Positions 1 to 10,819 of a stretch of DNA of 64,000 bases are shown in pieces. Source of the DNA: Fremontodendron californicum. Its lineage: Eukaryota; Streptophyta; Magnoliopsida; Malvales; Malvaceae. The translations under genes and the position numbers were made by a program. Within the stretch, counting starts at the first letter, position 1; the number at the start of each line of letters is the position of its first letter. The stretch spans positions 5,001-69,000 of the forward strand of contig JAULJL010000040.1 in NCBI GenBank assembly GCA_030761205.1, read 5' to 3'. The notes under the pieces were generated by a model that searched no databases, had not been told where the DNA came from, and was given only the letters and a program-made list of their open reading frames with translations.

Positions 1-2486
1 ACAAAAAATCATGCAAAAATCACACAAGCATTTTCACAAACACTTGATATGCTAAATCTAAAACATGCTCAAATTTAAACAACCTGAAAAGAAAAAATTA
101 AAAATGCAAAAAAATGATATCTAAGACATAAATGGCAACAAACAAAGCAACCAAATTAAAATATAAACAAAGCAACCAAATTAAAATATAACTCAAGAAT
201 ATGAAGTAACATAACATTTAAAACATCAAAATCAAAGAAAATAGCATAAACAATATGGTAAAATGAACCCAAAACAGCAACTCAAAATAAATAATGTAGG
301 CCATTTGGCCATGGTGAGTTTATTGTAAAAATAAAATGTAAAAAAATATACTTAAGAAAGGAGATTAAGGAAGAACAAAAACATTATTTTAAAATGAAAA
401 CTCACCAAGTAGAGATTAAAATAGAAAAAACTAAGTAAAAAACTCTAATAACTTAGCAAAATGAAAAAGAAAAAATGAAAATCTGCCCCCCCCAAAACCT
501 GCTGGCCGAATGCCCCCTTTATTGGCTTAAGGATGTTGTCATTTTTTTGTAACCAATTTTCCATCAAATGGCCAATAATTCAAGATGAAAAATCATGAAA
601 TTACCACCTTTAGATTAGCATCTCAGCTCTCTCAAATTACAGCTGTCCAAGAATAATGTTGACATCTTTCTTAGCCTATGTGGCTTAATCACCATGGCTT
701 GATCAAAGAGAATCTCTAACTAACTCTTGATTTTTAGCCACTTGATTGAAAAATCAGAAGCTTCCTCCTTCCTTTGGGTTTGGGCAGGCAAGCACTTCTC
801 TTTTCCAGCCCAACTCTAATTTTTTTAAAGGCCCAAAGAAGCCCTTTTCGGTTGCTTGGGTGAAATGACCATTTTACCCCCGGATGCAAATAAATATCAA
901 ACGGACTCCAAATTCAGTTTTTCTTTTTCTAATACTTCCAAAATAATCAAATATTGAGTTCTAGAAGTTTTCAAAATTATCCGAGTCCGTTTGCTATTTA
1001 TTTGGATTCTGTCTTCCCAAAATGCCCTTTTATGCCCCTATATTTTACCATTTTTTAAACGAGCTCCAAATAAAGATTTTTCTTCACCAATATCTTCAAA
1101 ATAATTAAAAAGTGTGATCTGGAAGTTTTCATAATTTTTGGAGCTCATTTGGTATTTTTTCGGGATTTATCGGCTTGAATTACTGCATAGGTGGCCCGGG
1201 ATTTGGCCATTTTGCAAACGAACTCCGAATCAAGATTTTCTTTTGCAAATCTCTTAAAAATAATTTAAAAATGAGATTTGCAAAATTTCAGAATTTTTGG
1301 AGTCCATTTGCTATTTTTCCGGGATTTATCTTTTTGAATTATTGCATAGGAGGCCCGGGATTTGGCCATTTTGCAAACGAACTCGGAATCAAGATTTTCT
1401 TTCACCAATCTCTTCCAAATAATTTAAAAATGCGATTTTCAAAAGTTCAGAAAATTTGGAGCTCATTTGCTATTTTTCCGGGATTTTCCTTTTTGAATTA
1501 CTGTATAGGAGGCCCGGGATTTGGCCATTTTGCAAACGAACTCGGAATCAAGATTTTATTTCGCCAATCTCTTCCAAATAATTTAAAAATGAGATCTGCA
1601 AAATTTCAAAAGATTTGGAGCTGATTTTCTATTTTTTCGGGATTTTCCTTTTTGAATTACTACACAAGAAGCCCGGGATTTGGCCATTTTGCAAACGAAC
1701 TCGAAATCAACATTTTCTTTCGCCAATCTCTTTCAAATGATTTAAGAATGATATTGACAAATTTTCAGAATTTTCGGAGTCCATTTGCTATTTTTCCCAA
1801 ATTTTCCAATTTTGTCCTTTTACCTCCGAAACTCGGTTTTGCTCAAAACAAGTCCGATTTTCAGATTTTCTTCAATCTGAGCCTTGGGCCATTTTTTTAA
1901 TCATTCTTCATCCATTGGGGGCTTTGGTCTTACCAAGTCGGTCCATTTCTGTGATTCTTCCCGATTTCACCGAAATCCACTAAAAATCCTAATTCTCGGT
2001 TTTCTCCCGGATTGACTTTTCTTTCGATTTTTCTTGCAAGTGACTTCTCCATTGCCCGTAGTCAGTGCTTATCTTTCATTTGGAACCTTCAATTTCGATC
2101 AAGTTGATCATTTAAGCACTTTTCCCCAAATTTCTCGGATTAGGGTTTTCTTTCTATTGAATCTCCAAATCCCAACTTCCGAACTCCATATCTTTCAATG
2201 TAGACCTCGGATTATCAAAATTCTTTCGCCATTTTTCAATTGGACTTAAAATCTTGATTTTGAAAATGGGTTGACTTTTTTAGTAGTTGACTTTTTGGGG
2301 TTGACTTTTTCGAGGTTGACTTTTTTTGGGTTGACTTTTTCCAAGTTTGACTTTTTATACTCGCCCTCTTAAACTAAGTCTCGGAGTACCACCTGCAGGA
2401 TGAAAACAGTCTTTTTACACTCGAAAACATCAATATAGGAAGAAAACATACCTGTTTAGTGGTCCGGACAAAATTAGGTGTCTACA
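1..2486 (-). mobile_element. 3' LTR of element A (partial, runs off the window)
   Basis: The segment ends at 2486 in the reverse complement of TGTAGACACCTAATTTTGTC, the start shared with the LTRs at 10820 and 39840. It matches the reverse complement of the first 2.5 kb of the element D LTR, including the ~160-bp tandem array. The remaining ~2.3 kb should lie to the left of the window. No gene is visible inside; short open frames here are by-products of the tandem array. Confidence 0.9.
1080..1800. repeat. ~160-bp tandem array inside the element A LTR
   Basis: About four imperfect copies are marked by the recurring GGCCCGGGATTTGGCCATTT, with GCCCGGGA at about 1193, 1352, 1512 and 1671 (spacing ~160). 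The same array is in both element D LTRs. It is satellite-like DNA within an LTR. The apparent open frame across it is repetitive and has no protein signature. Confidence 0.85.
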
Positions 2487-2499
2487 GCTGCCCCTCTTT
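2487..2499 (-). other. Polypurine tract of element A
   Basis: On the minus strand AAAGAGGGGCAGC lies directly before the LTR start. It should prime plus-strand DNA synthesis. The identical tract precedes the 3' LTRs of elements D and E, which ties the three elements to one family. Confidence 0.85.
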
Positions 2500-2749
2500 G
2501 GCTATTGCTGAGAATCAGGGATCAGGCAAAGATAAACCAACACCAATTTTGTACGGTCAGTGATATCACATGTAAAAGAAAGGGAAAGGGGTTTTCTTTT
2601 TCATTCTTCTAACATTTTTTCATTTTCCATTTGCTTCTGTTTTTTTTTTTTTTTGAAAATAATTTGTAAATTGAAGATTTGTCCTTAAATTGAATTCCCT
2701 GACTAATCAAAGGCTCGATCCGTCTTAAGAAAATGAATTTGATTTTCAA

Positions 2750-3400
2750 AAGAAACATGGTGCCCGGAGGTCTATAAAATTGGTGCCCGGAGTTCTTAAA
2801 AAACTGGTGCCCGAAGGTCTTTAAAATTGGTGCTCGGAGGTCTTAAAAAAACTGGTGCCCGAAGGTCTGTAAAATTGTGCCGGAGGTCTTAAAAAATCTG
2901 GTGCCCGAAGGTCTTTAAAATAGGGCCCGGAGGTCTTTTAAATTGTGCCCGGAGGTCTTAAAAAACTGGTGCCTGAAAGTCTTTAAAAATGGTGCCCGGA
3001 GGTCTTTAAAATTGTGCCCGGAGGTTTTAAAAAAAACTGGTGCCCGAAGGTCTTTAAAATGGTGCCCGGAGGTCTTAAAAAAAACTGGTGCCCGAAGGTC
3101 TTTTAAAATAGTGCCCGGAGGTCTTTTAAATTATGCCCGGAGATCTTAAAAACTGGTGCCCGAAGGTCTTTAAAAATAGTGCCCGGAGGTCTTAAAAAAA
3201 TTGGTGCCCGAAGGTCTTTTAAAATGGTGCCCGGAGGTCTTTAAAATCGTGCCCGGAGGTCTTAAAAAAAACTGGTGCCCGAAGGTCTTTAAAATGGTGC
3301 CCGGAGGTCTTAAAAAAAACTGGTGCCCTAAGGTCTTTTAAAATGGTGCCCGGAGGTCTTTAAAATTGTGCCCGGAGGTCTTAAAAAACTGGTTGGAAAA
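2750..3400. repeat. 3' UTR minisatellite of element A (~22-26 bp units)
   Basis: There are roughly 25 imperfect units of the type GTGCCCGGAGGTCTTTAAAA, alternating between a GGAGGTC and a GAAGGTC variant. It is the reverse complement of the arrays in elements E (30640-32265) and D (38885-39480), at the same place just upstream of the polypurine tract. Confidence 0.9.
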
Positions 3401-5010
3401 TACCTTGACGACGGTCTCAAGGCTCGATTTGTCTGATAAACAAAATGAATTCAATTTAAAACAGGAGGAAATACCTTGATGGCGATTTCAAACTCTGAAT
3501 CTTTTGAGAAACAAAACGAGCTTCTCTTTGGGGAAGTCCAAGCTTTCCTGATTTCTGCACTGTTAGCTAAATGCAATGATGAGAATGCCATGCTTTTGCA
3601 AATGCTTGTATGCTTCCTAATAAATGCAATCAAATGATTGTGCCATAATTTCTAATCCATGGTTTCTTTGAGGTTCACAGATTATATGACTTCAGGACAG
3701 AGTCTTCAACTTTTCATTGATGCCCCACTTGAGGAATCCTTTACTCAAGATATCTTGTCAAACAGTCTCAGCTTCTGTCTCTCGTTGAAGTTCACAGATT
3801 TTCTGACTACGCGACGGAGTCTCCACCATGTTCACTGTTTTCTTTTCTTGGTGAACTTTCCAAACCTTCCCAAGATTTAAATCTATTCCTTAGTAATACT
3901 TTGAAATCCCTTTATTTAAAGATTTTTATTACTAAACATCATTCAATTTAATAACAACCATAATGCATCTCAAAAGTATATGAAAAAGAATAAGAATCAG
4001 TCAAAAAATTGTCATGAAAAGAATAACAAGAATTTATTGCAAGAAATGTTTTAAAATGGTAAAAATAAATGTCAAGGATATAAGAAACAAATATAAGGTT
4101 ATAGGCTGTAGATGCCCCGGATGCGGAATATCTTGGACCCCTCCTTTTTCAAACCATCTGAAATTTCTCTTGAACGAGCAATTCACTTGGGTAACCTCTT
4201 AACTTCTGTAGTTACATCAGACTGCATTGTTCCCCTTTTCTCTGATTGTCAGATGCTTTCTTCCCCATTACACAGAGCATTGATTAAAACTTTGATTAGT
4301 ACTTGAGCCGCCTTTTACAGATTTTCAACTCAAGTTTCCTCCGTTCGATATTAAGTCGCCCTTTGCGGGTTTTCGGCTTAAACCTCTTCTTTTCATCTTT
4401 TTTTTTTTTTTTTGTATTCTACCATGCATCTGAGAATTCTAAATGCTTCCAAGGTAAAAATATCAATTCAAAAGATGGGATGGATTCTGAGAATAACCTT
4501 TCAAATTAAATATCCATGCTTGATCAAAATGGGCTTTTAAAGCATGTAATGTAGGCCAAGGTTTAGGTTTAGAAAGAAAGGATAAATAGGCCCAAAATGT
4601 GTTTAAGGGTGATTGGATCAAGGATCACTTCCTGAGGAGAACTCATTCTTGAAACATTTGTCCATTTTTGGACTTTATTTTCTTTTTGCTTTGTCGGCTT
4701 TCATTTGCCATATTTTCCGATGGCTTTCTTTTTGCCATGATTTTTTATTATCTTTCCTCGCATTTGCACTCCAGTGTAGAGGGTGATCCTTGATCAAGGT
4801 TTAAAGAAAGAAATAATTCTTAAGGCTCAAAGGGGTGACTAAGGATAATTTCTTCTTAATGGAAGGAGTATGAAAACGGCCATTCATCATATCAAGCATA
4901 AATATTCTCTTTGAAAAGCAATTCTCAGGGGAAATAGATATATAGAATTTCTATTTTTACACTTGGAATCTTTCGAATTTTCATGTGCACAGCATCACAC
5001 AATTTTTTTT
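3400..5010 (-). other. 3' untranslated region of element A
   Basis: This is non-coding DNA between the integrase stop and the minisatellite. Parts of it (about 4550-5000) are the reverse complement of internal DNA of D and E (for example 18800-19380). That shows the non-autonomous elements kept the 3' UTR of A. No convincing gene; a plus-strand open frame at 4014-4202 with CxxC pairs is considered fortuitous. Confidence 0.7.
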
Positions 5011-6168
5011 TCAAGCATAGTACTTCTTCAATTCATCAGCATTCACGGGATGTCTAAAATCATCTCCGTCCATCCAAGTTAGAATCAATGCTCCTCCCGA
5101 AAAAGCTCTCTTTACCACATAGGGTCCTTCCCAATTCGGAGCCCATTTTCCTCTCGGGTCCTTCACTATAGGGAGAATTTTCCTCAATACCAACTCCCCC
5201 TCTCGGAACTGTCTGGGACGAACTTTCTTGTTGTGGGCTCGAATCATCCTTTTCTGATACAACTGCCCATGACAAATTGCTTTCAATCTTTTCTCCTCGA
5301 TGAGATTCAATTATTCATAACGAGCTCTAACCCATTCTGCTTCTTCTAGGCCAACTTCCATCAAAACCCGAAGTGAAGAGATCTCAACTTCAATAGGTAG
5401 CACTGCTTCCATCCCATATACCAAAGAAAATGGTGTTGCCCCTGTAGATGTGCGGACTGAAGTACGATATGCATGAAGAGCGAAAGGCAGGATCTCATGC
5501 CAATCTTTGTACACATTGGTTATCTTCTCAACAATCCTCTTAATGTTCTTATTAGCTGCTTCTACTGCGCCGTTCATCTTCGGACGGTAAGGTGCCGAAT
5601 TATGATATGTGATCTTGAATTGAGTACACACTTCTCTCATCATCTTATTGTTCAAATTGAGAGCATTATCCGAAATAATTCTTGCTAGCAACCCATAACG
5701 GCATATGATTTCTTTCTTGACGAATCTGCATACCACCGACTTTGTTACATTTGTATAAGACGCAGCTTCTACCCACTTTGTGAAATAATCTATGGCCACC
5801 AAGATGAAACGATGTCCATTTGAAGCTTTTGGGGTAATAGGCCCAATCATATCCATTCCCCACATTGAAAAAGGCCATGGTGTAGTCATGACATGTAAAG
5901 GCGATGGTGACACATGAATCTTATCTGCATAAATCTGACATTTATGACACTTCCGGGAATAACTGATACAATCTCCTTCCATGGTCAGCCAATAGTACCC
6001 TGCCCTCATAATCTGTTTAGCAAGCATGTGACCATTAGCATGGGTGCCACATATCCCTTCATGGACCTCTTCTATGATTCTTCGAGCTTCGGCAGACCCG
6101 ACACATCTCAACAAGACTTGATCTTTCCCTTTCTTGTAGAGAATCTCGCCATCTAGAACAAAACCCAT
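5011..6168 (-). pseudogene. Element A integrase (Tat/Ogre type), one nonsense codon
   Basis: The integrase inserts element cDNA into the genome. Counting from 6168, the HHCC zinc finger is visible at H36, H43, C74, C77, and the catalytic triad at D106 (WGMDMIGP), D167 (IISDNA) and E203, with the usual 35 residues between the second Asp and the Glu. A C-terminal stretch (5310-5011) continues in the same frame after a stop at 5311-5313, where TAA probably replaces CAA. It ends in a typical GPYVV...ADELKKYYA tail. The upstream junction with the second RNase H has a stop (6216-6218) and a frameshift. The catalytic core looks intact, but the polyprotein is broken. Confidence 0.9.
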
Positions 6169-6218
6169 TGCTAACCTTTCAGAGTCCTCTTGTCATTCTC
6201 TGTTGCTTGTTCTGGATA

Positions 6219-6731
6219 CTATTGACTCTTGATATACTGCAAGATGTCATTATACCAAGGGAGACCATCTGCTTCTTCTTCGATACTCAAACAGTGGGCA
6301 GGAGACTCATATATGCTCATCTTGATCGGCACAACTTCCGCCCTTTCATTCACTTTAAACATTGATGACAAAGTAGCCAAAGCATTCGTCATTCGGTTTT
6401 CTTCTCGAGGAAAGTAATTGAAATTCACTTTTTCGAACTCCTCTAATAAACTCAGTATGAGTTCTCGGTATCGGATTAGCTTTGTATCTCGGGTTTCCCA
6501 TTCTCCTCGTAACTGGTAAATTACCAAGGCTGAGTCTCTGTAAACTTCCAATACTTTGATCTTTCTGTCCACTGCGGCACGAAGGCCCATAGTACATGCT
6601 TCATACTCGGCAGTATTGTTTGTACAATAAAAATCCAATCTAGCAGTGAAAGGATAACAGTCGTCTTCTGGAGATATAAGCACTGCACCGATTCCATGCC
6701 CCATGGCATTAGATGCGCCATCGAAGTACAT
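6219..6731 (-). pseudogene. Element A second, archaeal-type RNase H (aRNH)
   Basis: This is the additional RNase H characteristic of the Tat/Ogre lineage, placed between the Ty3-type RNase H and the integrase. It starts with YFDGASNAMGHGIGAVL (catalytic Asp in FDGA), then TNNTAEYEA (catalytic Glu) and VYRDSALVIYQ (catalytic Asp), so the active-site residues are visible. It would degrade the RNA of the RNA-DNA hybrid during reverse transcription. It is cut off from its neighbours by stops at about 6768 and 6216-6218 rather than forming one polyprotein. Confidence 0.88.
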
Positions 6732-6767
6732 TTTCCATACTTTCTTCTTTAGGGGAATCTCATCTGC

Positions 6768-7388
6768 TTACGACACATACATCAAATCCTCATCTGGGAA
6801 GTCAAAGTTCAATGGCTCATAATCTTCCACTGCCCGACTTGCTAAGAATTCCGCCACTGCACTGCCCTTGATAGCTTTTTGACTTACATATACAATGTCG
6901 TACTCTGACAATAAGACCTGCCATCTTGCCGTCCTCTCTGACAGAGAAGGTGCTTCCAACATGTACTTGATTGGATCTAGCTTGGCAATCAACCACGTTG
7001 TCTGGTACAACATATACTGTCTGAGTCTTCGAGCAGTCCAAGCTAAGGCGCAACACAACTTTTCTACCGACGAATATTTCAACTCATAATCTGTGAACTT
7101 CTTGCTGAGATAGTAAACTGCCTGTTCTTTCTTTCCCATTTCGTCAAGCTGCCCCAAAACACAACCCATGGATCTTTCAAATACTGATAAATACAGTATC
7201 ATTGGTTTATCCAGAATAGGTGGCATTAATACTGGTGGGTTTGATAGATAATGCTTAACCTTTTCGAAAGCAATCTGACACCCTTCATCCCATTCTCCTG
7301 GATCACGTTTTCGAAGTAACTTAAATATTGGATCACATTTTTCAGTCAATTGTGAGATAAACCGAGCAATATAATTCAATCTCCCCAA
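6768..7388 (-). pseudogene. Element A RT thumb/connection and Ty3-type RNase H
   Basis: This frame continues the RT from about 7388 (RLNYIARFISQLTEKCDP) into the gypsy RNase H (SMGCVLGQ, YYLSKKFTDYE, ARWQVLLSEYDI, VAEFLAS). The position usually holding the first catalytic Asp reads SVFERSMG, so this RNase H may be catalytically dead. Tat elements carry a second RNase H (here at 6219-6731) that could compensate. It is joined to the RT core by a frameshift around 7385. Confidence 0.85.
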
Positions 7389-8470
7389 AAAAGCCTCTTA
7401 CTTCCTTTTGAGTGCGAGGTGGTGGCAGATTCTGAATGGCCTTTACTTTATCTGGGTCAATCTCAATTCCTCTTTTGCTGACGAAAAAACCCAACAACTT
7501 CCCCGAGGTGACTCCGAAAGTGCATTTTGCCAGATTTAGCTTGAGTCTAAATTTCCTTAATCGTTCAAAGAGCTTTTTAAGATTCGCAATATGCTCATCT
7601 TCTCCTTGTGACTTTGCGATCATATCATCAACGTAGACCTCAATTCCCTTATTCATCATATCATGAAATAAGGTCACCATGGCTCTCTGGTATGTTGCCC
7701 CAACATTCTTCAATCCAAATGGCATTACTTTGTAGCAGAAGGTGCCCCACATTGTAACAAATATGGTTTTCTCCATATCCTCTGGTGCCATCTTGATCTG
7801 ATTGTATCCTGAGAATCCGTCCATAAAAGAAATAAAGAACTCTTCGCTGTATTATCCACCAGAGTATCAATATGGGGCAAAGGGGAATTATCTTTAGGGC
7901 TGGCCTTGTTCAAATCTCGATAATCAACGCACATCCGCACCTTGCCATCCTTCTTCGGTACTGGAACAATATTCGCCACCCATTCTGGATATTTTGCCAC
8001 CTCTAGGAATCCAGCATCAAATTGTTTCTTCACCTCCTCTTTTATTTTTAACAGCATATCAGGCCTCATTCTTCTCAATTTTTGCTGAATTGGCTTGCAC
8101 TTTGGCCTCAAAGGGAGCTTATGAACCACAATATCCGGATCTAACCCTGGCATATCTTGGTAAGACCATGCAAATACATCCACATACTCCTGGAGCAAAG
8201 CTATCAATTCACCTTTTATTGATTGTGACAATGAAGTTCCAATTTTGACTTCTTTTATATCTTCACCATTTCCCAAATTTATTGTTTCCAATAATTCCTT
8301 ATGAGGAAGTACTTGCTTTTCTTGTTGTTCTATTTTCCTCAATAGATCCGGAGGTAGACCATAATCCTCAGTATCTTCATTAGCCTCAAAATCACCCGTG
8401 CAAATGGGTCTTTCAAAATTAATTTCAGAATTACTGACAGGAGGGTCCTCATATTCCGCATTCGTTTACC
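7342..8470 (-). pseudogene. Element A reverse transcriptase, frameshifted
   Basis: The N-terminal part (about 8470-7830) has PVPKKDGKVRMCVDYRDLNK. The palm (7824-7390) has MDGFSGYNQIKMAPED and the catalytic YVDDM at 7624-7635. The two parts are in different frames, meeting near 7830, and a second shift near 7385 leads into the RNase H. The first codons probably follow the acceptor of an Ogre-like intron at about 8470. The domain order PR-RT-RNH-aRNH-IN is the one expected for Tat/Ogre elements. Confidence 0.88.
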
Positions 8471-8690
8471 TGTAAATAGGCGGAGAAAAACAATATAGGA
8501 AAATATATATAGAAAACAAAATGAATAACAAAAATGAAAGAATATGGACACATCAATATGGATAATGCATTGTGCTTGTTATTTATTGAATGAAAATATT
8601 TAAAAGGCCCATTACAGAAAAAACTCTTAATATCTCTGGGTAAAGATAATTAAGATTGCTTTTTTTTTTTTTTAAAAAGTATTACTTTGG
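8471..8690 (-). other. Ogre-like intron between protease and RT (putative)
   Basis: On the minus strand a pyrimidine-rich stretch leads to a 3' splice acceptor, CCGCCTATTTACAG, with AG at 8471-8472 and coding sequence resuming at 8470. Ogre elements are known to need splicing of an intron between gag-pro and RT. Here ~220 bp of stop-rich AT DNA separates the two reading frames. The donor is not clear. Alternatively it is just a degraded spacer. Confidence 0.55.
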
Positions 8691-10819
8691 AATGGACTTA
8701 AAGACTATGGGCAACTCAGTCGCACTCTAATTGGTTAGTCTATATCCTGGTGGACAAGGTCGCACCATCCAGCTAGCACTTTCTCTTTCAATTCTGTCTT
8801 TCCCAGTCATGCAGATCTCCACATCATTCATCTGTTCATCACCATTCACCTGGAATCTCTTGAAGGCTTTCTCTATCATTACAAGTACATCATCAGAATT
8901 CTTTTCTCCGAACAGAGAACCGGCTGAGCGGAAGTTGTGAAGGATAGGTGGGAATGTCATAGGCTCCCACTCAATATCCATACCCGTAAGACGGGCCATC
9001 CTCCTTTGTCGATTCTTTTCAACTTGTCTTCTTTTCTCATGGGCCTTCGAAAGATATCCTAGGCCAAATCGGTCCTTCTTTCCTTTTACTTCTATGGCTC
9101 GAGCCATCCCCTGAAGATATTTCCCGAGACCCTTTCCTACCCTGCAGCCTTTTCCTATGGTGGTTCTTACCCCCAACCTTGTGTTCTTGGACAGCTTCGG
9201 TTTTGAAATTTTTTGTCCTTCAGCGACAAAAACTGCATTTACAAATTCCAATGACCGGAAAGAACACTCCACGGCCTCTTCATTCGGCTCCACATAAGGA
9301 GATTCAGTGGATGCGGAGGCTATTATGTCTTCCTCCCCTGATACCGTGATCAACCGGCCCTCCATCACAAATTTTAGTTTCTGGTGAAGAGACAAGGGTA
9401 CAGCCCCAGCTGAATGTATCCATGGTCTTCCCAACAAACGGTTATAAGATGGATTGATATCCATAACCTGGAAATTCACTGTATATGTGCGCGGGCCTAT
9501 TTCCAGAGGAAATTCACTGGTTCCCATAACCTCCCTCCTGGTTCCGTCAAAAGCTCTGACCACCGTGCAACTTGGTATCATATAGGATAAATCCACTGGT
9601 AACTTGGATAAGGTTGCTAAAGGCATCACATTTAGTGAAGAATCGTTGTCCAGAAGGACCCTCGGTAATATGTGCCCCTTACAAGTAGTGGTTATATGGA
9701 GAGCTTTTGTTGATCCAATACCATTGGGTGGTATTTCCTCATAGCTGAAAAATATGTAGTCATCAGCTGCAATGTTTCCCACCAACCTATCTAGCTTTTC
9801 CACTGATATATTATTGGCCACGTACGCTTGATTTAATACTCTTAATAAAGCATTTCTGTGTGGTTCTGAATTTAAAAGCAAGGATAAGATTGAAATCCTA
9901 GCTGGTTGACGTTGCAGTTGTTCAACCACGCTATATTCACTATGCTTTATAAATTTCAAGAATTCACAAGCTTTTTTCTCACATACTGGCTCTTTGATTC
10001 TATTTACCGGGGCTGATCCCCTCTCTGTTTCCTCTGGCAAATCCATCTCAATATGGATTGGCTCGACGACCTTCTTCCCTTTATCAATTCCTCTGTCTTT
10101 CCTTGCTACCCCTTGTTCAACAGCCTCCGGAGCATAACACCTCCCGCTTCGGGTTAAATGCCCCACACCTGTAATATTCTGTTGGCCTGAAGACCCGGGC
10201 ATAACCATACTGCAGTCATATTTCCATGGTGTAGCCTTGTTTTCCTTGTATGGAAAGGAAACAGGTAATTCAATGATTAATTTGGGCATATTTTCTTCCA
10301 TGGCTGGCATAACTTTTTCCTCCGGTTCATCATAGTAGATGATTAGGGGTCTTCCTATCCCATAGCCACTTGTATTTTCAATGACTTCTATTTCCCCTTC
10401 TATCTCCTCATAGAATTGGGCTACTCCACTATCCATCATTCTTTGGACTTTAACCCGGAAGTCCCCACAGTTCTGTATGTCATGGCCTTCACTCTTATGG
10501 AACGGGCACCAATTATGCACCCCTCTTGCAACCATTTTCAGATCTTCCGTACCTTCCACCAATTCTGCCTTGACCATTTCAGCCCATATTGTCATCATCG
10601 GAGCCTTAACCTCCCCAATATCCCTCTTTAATCTTCTTTCCCCTCCGGTCAATATTGCATTCACCTGATTCCCAACATGATTGGGTAATGGATTTCCAGC
10701 TACGTTCGACCCATTTTTTGATCCAAACTTCACAACCCCAGCATTAATCAAGCTTTGGACTTTCTTTTTGAAGGCCAGACAATCTTCAATTGAATGTCCT
10801 TGGATTCCCGCATGGTATG
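8690..10819 (-). pseudogene. Element A gag C-terminal part with aspartic protease
   Basis: This continues the gag at 44713-46362 after removal of element D. It begins inside an atypical zinc knuckle and has a second one (CPFHKSEGHDIQNC). The protease follows: VLLDNDSSLNVMP active site (Asp-Asn-Asp where Asp-Asn-Gly is usual) and LLGRPWIHSAGAV. Next comes a glycine/arginine-rich part resembling a G-patch (FGLGYLSKAHEKRR). The frame meets TAG at 8727-8729, probably a mutated TGG, because the same frame continues for about a dozen family-like codons to a stop near 8690. The changed protease motif and early stop suggest inactivity. Confidence 0.85.
10815..10819. other. Target-site duplication GTATG, left copy (element D)
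   Basis: GTATG directly precedes the TG of the element D LTR. The same five bases follow the terminal CA of the right LTR at 44713-44717. Five bases is the usual duplication length for Ty3/gypsy integration. Confidence 0.95.

Noticed and set aside
1175..1900. Repetitive ORFs reading GGPGFGHFANEL across the LTR
   Set aside because: They follow the ~160-bp tandem array and appear on either strand in other LTR copies; a by-product of a repeat without stops.
4014..4202. Plus-strand ORF with CxxC pairs (YCKKCFK ... GCRCPGCG) in the element A 3' UTR
   Set aside because: It looks like a zinc ribbon, but lies antisense in a non-coding 3' UTR, is short, and has no counterpart in the corresponding DNA of D or E.
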